A stretch of 64,000 bases of DNA. Origin: Paragonimus westermani. Taxonomy: Eukaryota > Platyhelminthes > Trematoda > Plagiorchiida > Troglotrematidae. Both the position numbers and the translations under genes were made by a program. This document shows positions 35,069 to 47,700 of the stretch, in pieces (positions within the stretch are counted from its first letter, which is position 1; every line of letters starts with the position of its first letter). The notes under the pieces were generated by a model. The model had not been told where the DNA came from. It worked only from the letters and a program-made list of their open reading frames with translations, and made no database searches. The stretch covers positions 261,611 through 325,610 of the forward strand of contig QNGE01000289.1 in NCBI GenBank assembly GCA_008508345.1, given 5' to 3'.

Positions 35069-35080
35069 ACTCTAAAAGAT

Positions 35081-36107
35081 TCATTATGTGGCCATATCGA
35101 CGGTGGTGTCGAGTTATTTGCTAGAGCTATCGAATCCTCCGACCAAAAAAGATGCATTGGCCATCGATAATCTCAGCAGTCGAAGTAAGTATGAATAATG
35201 ACCAGTCAGAAACTGCAGTTCTTGCCGTTCTTCATCAGTAAGTCGGAGGACCCTGAAGGTCGCCCGCCTCATTTTCTAGACGTTTAAATTCGGCTGAAAA
35301 TAATTTTGGCATGTTCTGTCGTGAGGTGCTAGCTAGCCATTTGGCCGTTCGTCGCTCTTGAGGTGTTCTTAAAGGAAAACAGTTTGCGATTCTTAACGGC
35401 TGAGAGCCGTCAGTATTGGAATTCCGCAATCCACGTGGTAGATGTCACCCCACTAAATCCGACATTCAAACGTCGTATTTCGATTTTCGCCAGACTTCTG
35501 GGGGGGGGACAATAACATTGTCTGGTGCTCTATCACGACAACACTAGCCAGTAACGTCTCAATCGACTCAACCGCAACGACTAACGTACAACGTTCACAA
35601 ACCGACTTCTACACGTCCTGTTAGCAATCAACTCCTAGTCTCGGCGAATTACTTCATGCAACATTCGGTAGTACGATCCCTTGAAATCTTCAATGAACAC
35701 TTGAGTCCAGTGGTTCCAAAACCTTCAGCATCAATCCCAACGCGTTCTCGAAGCAAACTGCATTGGCGGAAGCACTTTTCAGAGGGGTGTTGATGTAAGA
35801 AATAGTAGTGAACCAGAAGAGAAAGAGAAAAAAGTTGCGGAGCCACTGAAAAAGCGTGCATTCACTCACCTTGTTTATTTGTGTTCGCCATCGTTACGTT
35901 ATTCTGCTGTGTGCGTCAATCATCCTCGCATGCATACTCAAAAATTTCGTTTCGTTTCCTATCGCATGTATTTGCCTGACGCCGACGTGCCGCATGTGGC
36001 ACAACCACGAAACACGATCATCGCCGACTCAACATATGGTGTTGCTCGCGAAAGTTCCGTGGAAACCACAGCCAAAGCTTCGAAACGTTTGCCACTGAAC
36101 GTTCCAC
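35081..36107. other. Unassigned sequence between retroelements
   Basis: No recognised coding sequence. The minus frame at 35235-35429 could be a diverged continuation of the RTE linker but shows no motif. A run of nine G lies at 35500-35508. Confidence 0.4.
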
Positions 36108-36285
36108 GCTTTCAGATTCAGATTCAAGCGAGACAAAGACTTTAGGAATATCTCCCGTAGTTGTTACACATGAACGCCGTTGAAACCAGAGCAGGAGTTG
36201 GATAAAGCCAGATAAAATTGACGTATCTGAGCTTGCGCACATGAATCCAACGACGAGTCAACTAGTACTACTCATGCAAGCCACC
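36108..36285 (+). repeat. Unclassified interspersed repeat, copy 1
   Basis: Aligns with 37985-38150 in the same orientation. Shared blocks in order are CAGATT-AGATTCA-GCG-GAC, AGCAGGA-TTGGATA-AG, then CACATGAATCCAAC--CGAGTCAA. It lies next to the CR1 fragment at 36265-37180, but the second copy has no CR1 neighbour, so it is probably a separate family. No promoter boxes or open frame identify its class. Confidence 0.6.
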
Positions 36286-37180
36286 CTGTAAGCCTCGAAA
36301 TCCGAAATTGACGGAGCACCGACCCATAGTCTCCAAGTACTCGCCCTTTTTCAAAACACCTTCCTACCCTCTTGGTCAGTTTATGGAACGGTTTAGGTGA
36401 CGCATTCAACGTTTGAGAGGGGTACACGAGGTGTAGAAATGAACAACGTAACTGTGTAGCTCCTGGACAGGAACAGCTGACGAAATTCGGCGGCCCTAAC
36501 AGCACCGAAGTCCGCCTTCCAGATGTAAAGAAAACGAGACTGCGTACAGCCCTTACCCCTAGTAACACAGCAGTGAAACAACATGAGGACACGATCTACG
36601 TGCCCAGTAGCTGTTGGTAAACCAAACCGCAAACAAAATTAGTGGATTTCGAGAACAGACCCGATGTTGAAGGGGTCTGATTCGCCATAAATCTTGTTTG
36701 TTGATCAATAAAATTCAATGAGATGTGGAGATAAGAACTTGCAGATCACTTACAAAGCTTTCCGTTGCAGCTGAACAGGAGGTGAACTGCCGACATACAT
36801 CCGACACGTTGAATCCCTCTAGGACCAGACATCTGTTTGATGTGTTTACGAATGAATTGTAAAGCAACGGACGAATTAGAAGTAGGACTTCCGTGGACAG
36901 CAAAAATTGTCATCAGTCCCCCAGGACACATGTTCACGTACTTCGCTAGGACCTCGACGAACCCATCGGGAGGACTGAACGAATGGTTCTTCAGTATATC
37001 AAGATCATTTTCGATGTACAGAAGAATGCCACCTCCTTGTCGCTGAGGTATCCGATCACATCTAAACAATAAGTAGTTTGTTGGAAACCGTTTGTTGTGG
37101 ATCATAGCAGCATTTCGGCAAAAGCTACAGTTCCCGGATGATGGTCATCAACTGGAGCCTGCACAGGGAAGACACTCGAG
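36265..37180 (-). mobile_element. CR1-type non-LTR element, endonuclease fragment
   Basis: The minus strand encodes the endonuclease of a CR1-like ORF2: RCDRIPQRQGGGILLYIEND, then DGFVEVLAKYV and CPGGLMTIFAVHGSPTSN (36746-37105). After frameshifts come QTPSTSGLFSKSTNFVCGL and WKADFGAVRAAEFRQLF (36400-36560), and finally FEAYRVACMSS near 36270. These are successive blocks of the CR1 endonuclease and the linker to RT. The RT itself is absent, so the copy is truncated at both ends. APE-type endonuclease nicks the target DNA to prime reverse transcription. Many stops show that this copy is dead. Confidence 0.75.
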
Positions 37181-37189
37181 TGAGAACTC

Positions 37190-37984
37190 GTTTAGAACTA
37201 TGGGTGATAGTGTTCCCATGACATCTGTCTTCAAAAATACCGAAGTATTACTGCCACAGTATTCTTCCAAGGGGTGGGGGCAATGTAGTGACCTGGAGAA
37301 TTTACAGACCTACCTGCTGTGTACAGCAGTTGTACTTAAATTGTTAAAACAGTACGCACATGCATAGGTACACACGCATATATATATACCGAATGATACC
37401 GTACGTTAAGTCGACAGCGACCACTGTGTGGAGCTTGCAAACGTTCGGTCTCCAGACTATAGTACTATAGTTTGGAGACCGACCGTCTACGAGTTCCACA
37501 AAATGATCATGATCACTGTCGAGAAACGTTTACCGTGTACACACAGCAACTGTTTCGTGGCGGTGTCATTCCCACCTTTATACAATGTCCATCTTATATT
37601 CTATGCGATCTCTATGAACTTTTTGCACGTTGAATCCAATCTAAGGATATCCGTAATTAAAAACCAAACGCCATGGACTGGAACATGTTAAACTTTTAAG
37701 TCACCGAATGACAACAATGAGGTGGGAAAATGCGAACAAAGAAGATAGTCAACAAAGGCCAAGAATCGAAGAGGACCATGCATGGTACGTCTTTTGTGTT
37801 TGCAAAAATTAAGTGCCACTATGCAAGAACGTGCACTCAGGTGTTAGGGACTCCTTAAATTGTGATATACAATGGCTATTAATCAAGTAATCAGCGTACG
37901 AGTGACTTTTTCAAGTAATGAACAGGTCGAGTCATGTCCAGTGGAACATTCATTTTCCCGCGTTACTCCGAAGGTCAATTCAGC
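37190..37984. other. Unassigned sequence
   Basis: About 0.8 kb with no recognised feature other than a short TA run at 37378-37389 and a small near-perfect inverted repeat around 37443-37480 (CGGTCTCCAGACTATAGT facing ACTATAGTTTGGAGACCG). Confidence 0.5.
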
Positions 37985-38150
37985 CCAGATTTAGATTCAC
38001 GCGGGACCAGAACATTAAGCGCACATTCCGCGCTTTCTCTCGCGGATGCGTTTTTCAGAAGCAGGATTTGGATACAGACTTGCAAAACTGATTTAACTAG
38101 GCTCGGACACATGAATCCAACCGCGAGTCAATCAGTATTGTTAACCAAAT
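37985..38150 (+). repeat. Unclassified interspersed repeat, copy 2
   Basis: The partner of 36108-36285, with the same block order: CAGATTTAGATTCACGCGGG, AGCAGGATTTGGATACAG, CACATGAATCCAACCGCGAG. The two copies differ at roughly one position in four by eye, so both are old. Confidence 0.6.
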
Positions 38151-39512
38151 CGATGGCATTCCACACTTCTTTCAGCTATACACCGATTATTACAGGAGTT
38201 TAATTCAGTAGGCTAAAACAGCCTCAATCCAATCGGTTTGTCGTTTTCGATGTTAATCGGGAGTCTGTTCACTTGAAAACAGACACTGGAAACAGGTTAC
38301 AGTAAATACCAGGAACAGAGTGTGATCGCCAGATTATTTCAGGTAAACAGTGGTCTAACAATGTTTTGAGGCCGTCTACAGAAGCGCAGCTAACTAACTC
38401 CGAAGGTTGGTCATTGGTTAATGGCTATATAAGAAAAGAACGGCTGTCTCTGGAAGGTTTGGGGACAGATTTGGAGAAGCTCACTGTTATGTCCTCACCG
38501 ACTCTCAGCATTTGTTACCAGGACGAACAGTTCAATGAGATCTGTCTCTCAGAAGTAATGTGTGGTGAATCGAATCTATATAGAATAGTTCAAATTTAGA
38601 TGGGTACGGATCAAGAATTTAATGTCGAGGTCAGTACACAACATTTCTTAATCCGGCAGTCACTGTGGTGGTCCCGGGCTATTCATAATGAGCAGCGAGT
38701 ATGTCTTTCCTCAGGCCAGTTTATACGACCTGACTGATATATTTCAGTGGCGATGTCATGAAAGCCTCGAGTTGCGTTTGGAAAACATTCTGGTCCATTA
38801 GGGGAAAAGTACGGTTTGTCTTCCTAACAATCGCAAATCTCCTCTTGCAGTCATCTCGTGTTTCAGTTCAGTTCAGTTCACAGGATTTGATCGCCAGTCA
38901 CCTGGTAGTCCAGTTTCGTGCACTAGCAGCTAACAGCTTCCCGCGCCACTATTATGAAGACTCAGCTCCACATCCTGTCTACCAGATGCCAGTGACCTAC
39001 AAGCACAAAATATCATGACTGCATATGAAGGAGAAAAACCAACTCGTAACTGACCAGGAGAAAAAGAGACACTTCACAGGCAAGCTACCTGGTAAATGAA
39101 AATTGGCTTCCGCGCACACGCACTAATTCATCTTTACACACAAGCAATAAAATGCATGTGGTATTTCAGTTTTCTACTCCACTCATGCGTGAATAAGGCA
39201 CTCGTGCAACACTTCAATCGTACAATACCTAGTAACAATAATGTATTCCTGCACACCGAAAAACTTTCATGCAGGCTGCGTACCTGCGAGAGACCTTCCT
39301 ATTTTGCGGCCGAAAATAAATAACTCAAGAACAAGGGACATGATTTGTGATGGCCCAATTCACTTGAAGCTCTCGATTAATCGACAGCAACATGTTGGAG
39401 ATATCTCATACCACCCAAAAAACTGTCCACTAACTGGAATTAGCAGTTACCGTTTTTTGTAAAGCCAAATTCCTCTGATGTACCAAAATTTTTTATCTAT
39501 GGCGCCGACTTA
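38151..39512. other. Unassigned sequence
   Basis: About 1.4 kb. Plus-strand open frames at 38366-38599 and 38758-39018 show no known motif. The duplicated CAGTTCAGTTCAG at 38865-38880 is a short tandem repeat. Confidence 0.4.
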
Positions 39513-39850
39513 CATACTGGACACTAGTAAGCCTGTTTTTTCCCTGGTCGGTGGATTTGGATATTGGACGCTAATAAGCCTGTTTTTTCTCACCCAATGG
39601 CTAGACGAGCTATAAAAACGCAAGCGCTGTATTTTGTAATTACACTTCGGCACTTCTACACTCCGAACTTCGGACTGAGACAATTACCGCTGGTTTTCTG
39701 GAGACCAGTGTTTTTCCTTCGTAGTCGGCTTTGGGTATCGGCTCTTCGGGGTAAAACAGCGCGTACGATATCACTGCGTCGTATAAATCGTTCTAGTTCA
39801 ATTGCATCCACTCGGTCGCTCCGCGATATAACACAACAAATGAACTTACC
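39513..39850 (+). promoter_or_regulatory. LTR-like region with tandem motif and TATA box
   Basis: A 30-bp motif (GGACACTAGTAAGCCTG then a T run) occurs twice, at 39513-39542 and 39560-39589, with about 27 of 30 positions shared. A TATA box, GCTATAAAAACG, follows at 39609-39620, and then GC-richer sequence with ATTACACTTCGG about 30 nt later. The layout of upstream tandem elements, TATA and a downstream leader resembles the U3-R part of a retroviral-type LTR or a small promoter. No second copy or target duplication was found, so the nature of the region is inferred. Open frames on both strands here have no recognised motif. Confidence 0.3.
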
Positions 39851-40639
39851 AATACTCAGGCAGTCCGATGTATGTTCATTGGCAATAAGACGGAGGGAGT
39901 GAAATTCAATTGTCATCACTCCCCATTATATTATGTGGTGCATCCAATCTTGTAACTTTCGGAATAAAGACATGATCATTCTGTTATAATCAGCGTTCTT
40001 AAATGGTTTTAATGTCGTTAACTCTCTGTACTTCGCTTAAGAGCCTTTTTGCAGCTAACTCATTGTGGTCTGTGTTTTTTAAATAGTTTGCCGTATATAT
40101 GCTACTGTAAAATATCAGGAAAGGTGACTTTTCATCGGTGTTATCTCGGCCTTCTCTCTGCATTAGCCAACCTGTCGTATCTAGGGGCCGTCGTGAGCCA
40201 GCAAAAAGTGAGAAGATAGGGGGAAATAGATTTTTTGAACAATAATATTAAAACAAAACTGAGACTGCGATACGATTAAGTAGAATAGAATGGGGTGCCA
40301 CATCAAGGAGTAAACAGTTGACCATATGATGGAAGGTTTAAGCTGTTCATGACCGCAAGTTATGTCACCTCAGACTGTCTTCTGTTTGTTCCCACGAGCG
40401 ATAACCTGGTTGCAGTAGACATTGCTGTGTAAGTCGGGATAGTACCTCACATCTACCACAGGTGGTTAGCAACAGCATTTCACACTTCGAGAGGTGTACG
40501 AACGTATTAATATACAAACACCTGTCTAATTCCTGAAAGTCACACAGAGCGCAGTTACAGACAACTGGCTTGCATACAGGGTCAAAAGACAGTAAATCTG
40601 AACTGCATCAGGAAACAAATGGATACAGAAATGGTCAAA
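39851..40639. other. Unassigned sequence
   Basis: No recognised feature. The right end may hold the 3' untranslated part of the minus-strand CR1 relic that follows. Confidence 0.4.
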
Positions 40640-42200
40640 GTTATGCTTGAACGTTTCGGTCGTTGGTGTCTCAAAATTGTACGAGAGAGCTTGATCCACG
40701 CGCCCACGACTTTGTGAGAGAAAAATGCAGCTTGGATACCCTTATGTGTTCTTTGCTGCGCGGATCACCGTTTGGTTTCTATCACATGGGGTTTTCTCAT
40801 CGGTCGCTGAAAGACACCATGTGATACATCCGTAAGAGCCATTGAGATCTTGTAAACTTATCTAAAGTTTTCATGGAGGTTCTTTCGTTCGAATTAGGAT
40901 AGGGGGAGAGCTTCCAGTTTACTTATACGGTTTGAGGGCTTCAAGTAATGCACACATCGAGTAAGTAGCCTCTGTTCGCCTTTAAGGCATCATTATCCCT
41001 TCAGTAGACTTGGACTTCAGGCCTAAATACAGTTACCAAAGTAAGGCCTACCGAACGTTTCATACAACCGAATAAATATTTTCAACTCTCCGGATGAGAA
41101 GGCTCCCATGAATTGGAATTTCGATTCCGCTGCTGTCTTCATCGCCAAAGCGCACTGCGCTGCAGGCCGCCCCGTGGTCAGAACCCCGAAATCTACGTCC
41201 CCAGTAACTCCATTTGTTTTTCTCTGGGCTACCAGGAGTTGGGAGCTGTGTTCGAGTGGAACTGTCACCGTCCTTGAGCAGTTACAAAAATTTCGTGATC
41301 GAGAAGTAGATCCATCCCCCTTGGGCCAATCGGAAGGCTTTATTGAGTCAGAGTGGACGACATCTAGATTCGGATACACAACCAATTTCAACCCATCAGC
41401 AGACACATACCCGGTGAGGTACCTACACCATTTTCCGTGGTGTCTGCCCTGCTCATCGCATCATGTATTACAAAAACATCGTCAGACCCCCACCGAACGA
41501 CGTGTGCACACCTACTATCACCTTGTGGTGGCTTCAATCGTTCGACCAGCTGTTAAATTGCACGAAGATCAACCTGTGGTGGACTGGGATCACTGACACT
41601 CCGGTTTTTAGTTCGTCGGTGTCTAGAAGAACATAGCTGAATAGATTGCTCGGGAGATTGTTTATGAAGATAAGAAACTGAAGAGGACCTAACAGTTACC
41701 TTTGAGGAGATTTTGCATAGGTCGAACAAGGACAGCAAATGTATGGTTGGGATTTATCTCCAAGAGTTCTACCATACGGAAGATAGGCAGCCCAGCGACG
41801 AACCCATCCCTGGATGCCATGAGCCTCAAGTTTGTGCATGAGGAGAGCGATTGGGATCCAGTCGGAAGTCTTGAAGAAACCGAAGAATATAACGTCTAGC
41901 ATCAACCCACTGTCATTTGACTCCGTTGAGCTGTCCTTGAAGATAAGTGTATTTGCCAACATCTTCGGTCAAGGAGGAGGCCATTCAGGTTGGAAGAACA
42001 AAGATCGTTAGACAGAAAGTGTCCGAGGATGGCGCGCTTCAGTAAGCACCCCATTCTCTCGCACGAAGTGGTAGTAGGGCTGACGACCGGAGGTGCTGGC
42101 CATTCGGTTTGAAGGAGGAAGTGTTCGTGGTTTCTTTTCATGCACTGGGGACAGTGCCAGCTAGAAGTTTTTGCTCAAACAGATTCTGAGAAGGTGCTTC
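40640..42200 (-). mobile_element. CR1-type non-LTR element, reverse transcriptase relic
   Basis: The minus strand keeps CR1 RT blocks across several frames: SNLNGLLLDRRC (QHGF-x-x-x-RSC region, about 42000), VIFFGFFKTSDWIPIALLMH with KLEAHGIQGWVRRWAAYL (motif A and following, 41700-41890), FLIFINNLP and LDTDELK (VLGPLLF and the eroded YADD, about 41600-41700), QCALAMKTAAES with IFIRLYETFGRPYFGNCI (41023-41150), SPSLLKG and RCVHYLKPSNRISKLEALPL (about 40860-40990), and FFSHKVVGAWIKL (about 40690-40730), the usual C-terminus. The active-site Asp pair is lost. The endonuclease is absent from this copy. Confidence 0.75.
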
Positions 42201-44799
42201 CTAGCCGGCAACTGCTTCCTTGATAATCTTGGGGTAGGTCCTGTCACGGCCCATCGCACTGGAAAAATTTACCATGTGTAACAAAACTTCAAAATGGAAG
42301 ACAGAGGAGGGAGAAGTCATGTGGTACAAAATGAAACGACTTGACGTGAAAAGAAGGTGTACGTATCTGGACGAATTAAAAATTATCGGTGAGGGCCAAC
42401 GATGAAATCACACAAGTAGACAGGTTGAAATCACTTAGTGTATACACCGACAACTGCGGACAACCTGGAGTCGGATTCAACTTTGTGTGCCGTCACTGCG
42501 GAAGCCGTCACGATATCTTGCTTTGTAATTCTTGACGACTCCCAGGACTTTCGGAGAGTTTTTAACCGTCATCCTTGTAGAGCAACCTATCTAGATCAAA
42601 TAGTGACGAAATTCAAGTACATACTGTATCGTTCGCTAACGTTTTGGGTTCCATCAATTTACGCGTAGTATGGCGATGCAATAATGTCCTTCCCAGACAT
42701 TCAACGATTGGAAAGCTACCTCGAATTCGGGACGAATAATTGGGAGGCACTTGTGAGACTGATTAAAAAGGTACGGATCAGATAAGCACAAAATTTTAAG
42801 CTTTCATATTGAATGCGGGGAATTCTCAAGAACTGAACAAATGCTTTACCCGTTCAGCGAAATAAACAATTGTGCATCGCTCAGCAATGGTGGATGATGA
42901 AACGAAATTCAGCCCATTTGAATAAATGGCCGCTGGTTGGGCCGTGCTGTGGATAGAGGAATGAGGGACAATATAATTCACTCAAGAAACTGCATAAAGG
43001 TGAAATATCCAACTATGACGTGTAGGATTTTACAGGGCTATGACTGAACGACAGTACGGGAAATGGCACCGGTGGCTGAATTAAGGATAATGTTGACCGA
43101 TGCAGTGCATCTAGGGAAAACACTAAAACTTAGGGCCACTTCTCAACAATACTCAAACAAAGTTCAGCAACCTCAAACCATTCAACTCCTTGAAAATCTA
43201 ACTTTAGCTCTGAAAACCGGTTCGTTTGTTAACTGAAGATGACAAACGGGACAGCAGCGATCGACCGGTTTTCCAGGATATTTGTACATCTTGTTTAACC
43301 CGTAACAACCTAGTGTTACTTTACTGGCGTTTCCAGAAAGCAGAAATACCTGATATTCCTTCTAACACCGCCATTTGAAATTCACAATTTCATATGCAGC
43401 ACGTGTCCGTCCCCACCAGGTGATTACACCATAAGGCGGCACACACATGGGCGCTTCTTCTTGGGGAACAACCACATCGTCTACCTGAAGATCTCTTGGA
43501 GGTTGCAGTCACTCAGTAGAGATTCATACCGCCATTGCCTTCCAAACACACGAGCAAAGCGCTGTTTGTCTTTCATCCTGGGGGCAACCTTCACGCAATG
43601 TCAAGTCCTCTGAAATCAGGTCTACCTTCGAGCGCAACAAGAGGGAATTGTTGGGACGACGCATCTGGGATTTGCCTGAAGCGTCATAAACAAGCCGGCT
43701 GACGCTCCGTTTATCTTCCACTATGTAGTTGAGAAGTGACTGCTCATTCATTACTCCTTATTGTGTTACTGGTGACAGTAATCATTTTACCATTCTAGTC
43801 ATTCTTACCCAAGTCCTGTCCCGAAGACTTGCGCCCAGAAAACTATAATATCAATTAGTCGCCTGCTTCGGTGGTTTACCTGCCGACAAACAGTGGTTTG
43901 TGGAATGTAACCTTCGTTTTGGCTCCAAGTCGGCCTCATAGATATTGGAACGTTTTCCATTGTGAATCGTTCCCAGCGTGTTCTGCCTGCGAAAAAAAAC
44001 ATTTTTTCCCGATAGGTAAAACTTAGAGCCACCTCTCTACAGAAATCACATCAGACACATCGATCACAATGATGCTGCAACACACTTGACCAAACTCAAC
44101 ACGATTATCTTCGGGTACATGAGTTTGCAGAAGTTAGTCCTCAGCGTTTGGACCAAACTCAGCCGGACATATTTTAAACCTCGGCATCAAATTTACAATT
44201 CGAGAAGTTCCGACCGACTCCTGTAATAACTGAGTGCTCAAGTGTTTGACGCGGTACGTTTAGCACAGTTAAAGACTTCACAAAGTTTGTGGGGATTTTT
44301 GAGATCAAACGCTGGGTGGTGTGACATGCACCATCTACTGATCACCTGATCAACCTCAGCAGTCACATTTTGATAAAGTGGGATTGTATTAAAGTAGTGT
44401 ACTTCGAATACAGATCTTTTATACCTCAAAAGCGGTCTCGTAGAAAGTTTACGCGCTTCAGATCCAGTATTTAGTTGTTGGGCACACGAATCTACATTGC
44501 ACTCAGCTGTGACGACCGCTAGTCAAACTATCATGATTCACATCCGGCAGTAGATGTGAATTATCTCCATTTACTTAGGGTTTAACGAAGTTTGTTCGGT
44601 CACCAAAGTCGTGGTTGTGTGGAGCTGAAGATGTTCCACAGTGAAGAAATGTTCCAGAAAAGCACAGCCCGGGAAAGTACCTGAAACCGCGTGTTCACCT
44701 AATTCGATCGAACGGGACTTCAATTGTATGTGATTATTTCCATTTATTGGTTCTGGCTGAACAAGCAGCGGCCTACTGATGTACTGCATAAACCAGCAT
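42201..44799. other. Unassigned sequence
   Basis: About 2.6 kb without a recognised gene. Minus-strand frames at 43524-43751 and 43805-44032 are polar and unmatched, and 44571-44976 holds overlapping short frames. It may include very old transposon sequence. Confidence 0.4.
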
Positions 44800-47700
44800 A
44801 TTAAACACACCTTGATCGATTTCCGAATTCAATTTTTCTAAGCTGTGGCCGCCACGTGGAAAGAAGCGGAAAAATAACGGACAAAATTGGAGAAACGGGG
44901 AAAATTCCACAAGGATTGTAGATTGGAGGGAAAGACTTGAAAAGATCGAAGAGCTAGTTATAGATATTTGCGCCATATTGGAATTTTAAAAGAATAATTA
45001 AACCAGATCCGTAAAGAAAGAAGGCATTTGGTGAAAGTGGTCTCACACCTCGAATCTGAAAGTGATACAGCCGTTGGTAGGAACGAGAGTACCGCCATTG
45101 GCAGCATCGCCAAGCCTATCAGGCAGGAGGTCGATGGCAAGAAGGGAGAGGCATTTCGCCCGGTAAATGTCCTACAACAACGGATATTCCGGAACGCGTA
45201 GTCACCAAACGGATGACAGGGTTGGACAGATGGCAGGCAAGAACGTACGGCCCTAATCCAATGATGGTTGAGTTCGCTAACCCCCATGCATCCGGTTGGG
45301 CTCCCAGCACTGGAGGGGAAGGTATGCGCGGCTGCTCAGAGTAAAATACAGTGACAGCAAGTGGGTCAGCAGGATGGAATGGTGATAGCCGTCAAGGTGA
45401 TACTGATTTCCCATTTAAGGAGCAGCAGTGCATTTAGGAGTTGGAACCATGGGCACAGCTGATACGATCAGCCGTGGTACTAGAATGGTGAGGTAGGGGG
45501 AAGATCTACCTCTACTGAGACGGAGCTGAGGATGGGAAGTATTCGGATGTTGAGATGTTTCATCAAGGACCGTGAATCGAGCCTGTATCTTCTTGTCGTT
45601 CGTAGAAGTCCCGCTTCTACTCGATCGAAGGATTAAAAGTTCCTTGGTGCAACTGAATGATGGATAGACGTGCCACAGTAGATCTCTATAGTATAGGTTC
45701 CAGTGCTTCTTGGGTGGATTAGGGACTTGGATTTGTCGTTAGCACTGCCAGAGTTGATAGATAAGATGAGACTAACTCAGCGTGTTAATGGGGTCAATAG
45801 GTAGAGTGGAGTGCGGGCTGTTACAGCGTTAGGCTTTGCTGTGGTGAGGAACCCTGATGGCATTTTGGGCTTAAAGGTCGGAAGTCCCCTGGGTGAGGGT
45901 GACCATGGAGTCACACGTTAACGGTTTGGCTGTGTTTGCACCAAAGTCTCTGTTAAATGTCGTAGGTCCTTCAGGAGCACGAGAACCAAACAACTAATGT
46001 TGGATACGAAACAGATGAGTTGGTCAGATTGTCGTGGTACCTACGATGGGCCGTGGTTAAACGCACCCTTACAAAGCTGGTTGTCACATTGGGATGTGAA
46101 CGGCGTAAATGGGAGCCTTTTTGGTAAAGGTATATGGAGGCGAAAGAGCGGAAGCACATATGGAAAGCTATGATTATGTGGAAACACTCGTTTGGATAAA
46201 TCAGGTTTTGTCGACGCAAAATAGTTCGAAAGGTGTGCCCCAGCATACAACAACAATGTAGAGCCAATTTTCAGACTGATCTGAAGTTAAATCACTGTAA
46301 AAACCCCAGGGTCCTTTTAAACCGTCTGAAGGCAAAGAAGGTCAAAAGGAGAGGAATGGATTGCAAGTCTGATACTGCGAACAATGTTGTCGGATAATAC
46401 CTGCAGGAGGCGAATGTTATTCTGCGCTTTTTGAGGTGGTCACATCCCGGCCTACTACAGTCGAAACCAGTATATCGGCTGCCAGAAGGACCCTGAAAGA
46501 TGAAGTTGAGGACAGGTTGGATAAACTAGGTTTGGATAAGGCAGTGTGACAAGACAGTACACACACAGGGACAGTGATACTTTTGAACGATGTTTCGCAC
46601 AGCCTTCCACCCAGCTGCCTAATATCATCCTCCTGAGAGTCATGTTCCCAGATGACTTGATAAAAGCATGGGTTGTGTTCATTTATAAGCAGGGGAGAAG
46701 CATGAGGCAGAGATCCACCAACAGGTGTATCTGAGATCAGCTAAGCTGAAATAATTGTTGGGAAGTAATTATGAAGCACCTGACTGGAAATAGCACATCT
46801 TTCACAAACAAACATGAGTTAGAGTGGGAAAAGCCTCGTCCCATCAGCATGACTTGCCTCCTCGAGGTCGAATAAATACAGAACCTCGAGGTTTGCTACC
46901 TGGATTCCAGGACTGTATCGAATCCCGCAAACTGTTGATTGCTAGTCTTCAAACCAGAGGCCTTCAGTGTTCGATCAAGACTGTAAGGAAGGGTGGAAGA
47001 TTTCTCGACGAATAGCAACATTCACTTAGAAATAGTAAGAGGTGTTGTATCTGTATCCGACCCCCATCCACTACATGCCTTACAGACAATAACAATTTTA
47101 GTGAGAACGAGTCACCCAGTAGAAGCGCTTCGTGTATTGTCGCATTTACAAGCAATCGGGTCATTTTAAAGAGCATGGACGAGTGAGCCGTTGATCGCTG
47201 AAGCCGCGACCAATCAGAACACACTTGGAGCCTTGGCACGAGTGTGGGGCACACAGGCGGCCTTGACGCGTATACGACAAAAGGGTTTACAGAAAGTGCG
47301 GTGGCTAGTGGGGTGCTTTGGTGTCAGTACTTGGACCATTACAGTTTTCATTATTCACTACTGAACCCAACAGTCACCTTAATCGGCTCTGTTACACCTT
47401 CGCTGGAAGTGTGAGGGTTGTGAGAAGTCCTGATGACAGCGCAAGCGGGAGGATCTCGGTATTGTTCAGAGGTGATCAGGTGGGTGCCAGCCACACTTGA
47501 ATACGGACAAGTAAGGCCAAGTGATTGCTAAAGGTCAACCAAGGTCTGCAAAGCTTTTCGATAGGAGAAGAAAGCACTTTGAGAGCGTAGAGTCAACCGA
47601 GGTGTGAGTGCTCATAATGGAGAATTTTGTAACCTCCAAACGGCAGGTGGCAAAAAAGGAAATGAAGCCCTGTGTATATTGCGAAGTACTTCAGCTCCAA

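Larger units (their letters stand above)
33130..35080 (-). mobile_element. RTE-type non-LTR retrotransposon, longest copy
   Basis: Read on the minus strand: RT N-terminus, RT palm with YADD, C-terminal domain, 3'UTR, and a tail of imperfect (ATG)n repeats (33160-33130). It is 5'-truncated; no apurinic-type endonuclease domain was found beyond about 35080. Three other copies of the 3' end occur at 30528-31145 (plus), 60821-61085 (minus) and 63703-64000 (minus). The long open frame (33415-34527) suggests this is the youngest copy in the window. Clade assignment rests on the RT and C-terminal motifs and the simple-repeat tail. Confidence 0.85.

Noticed and set aside
39564..39919. Overlapping open frames of about 90-110 codons on both strands
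   Set aside because: Neither shows a domain. The start lies inside the duplicated 30-bp motif and next to the TATA box, so non-coding regulatory sequence is more likely.
45119..45310. Minus-strand frames opposite the CR1 ORF1 region
   Set aside because: They are antisense to the CR1 relic at 44.8-50.3 kb. They have no motif and no splice borders.
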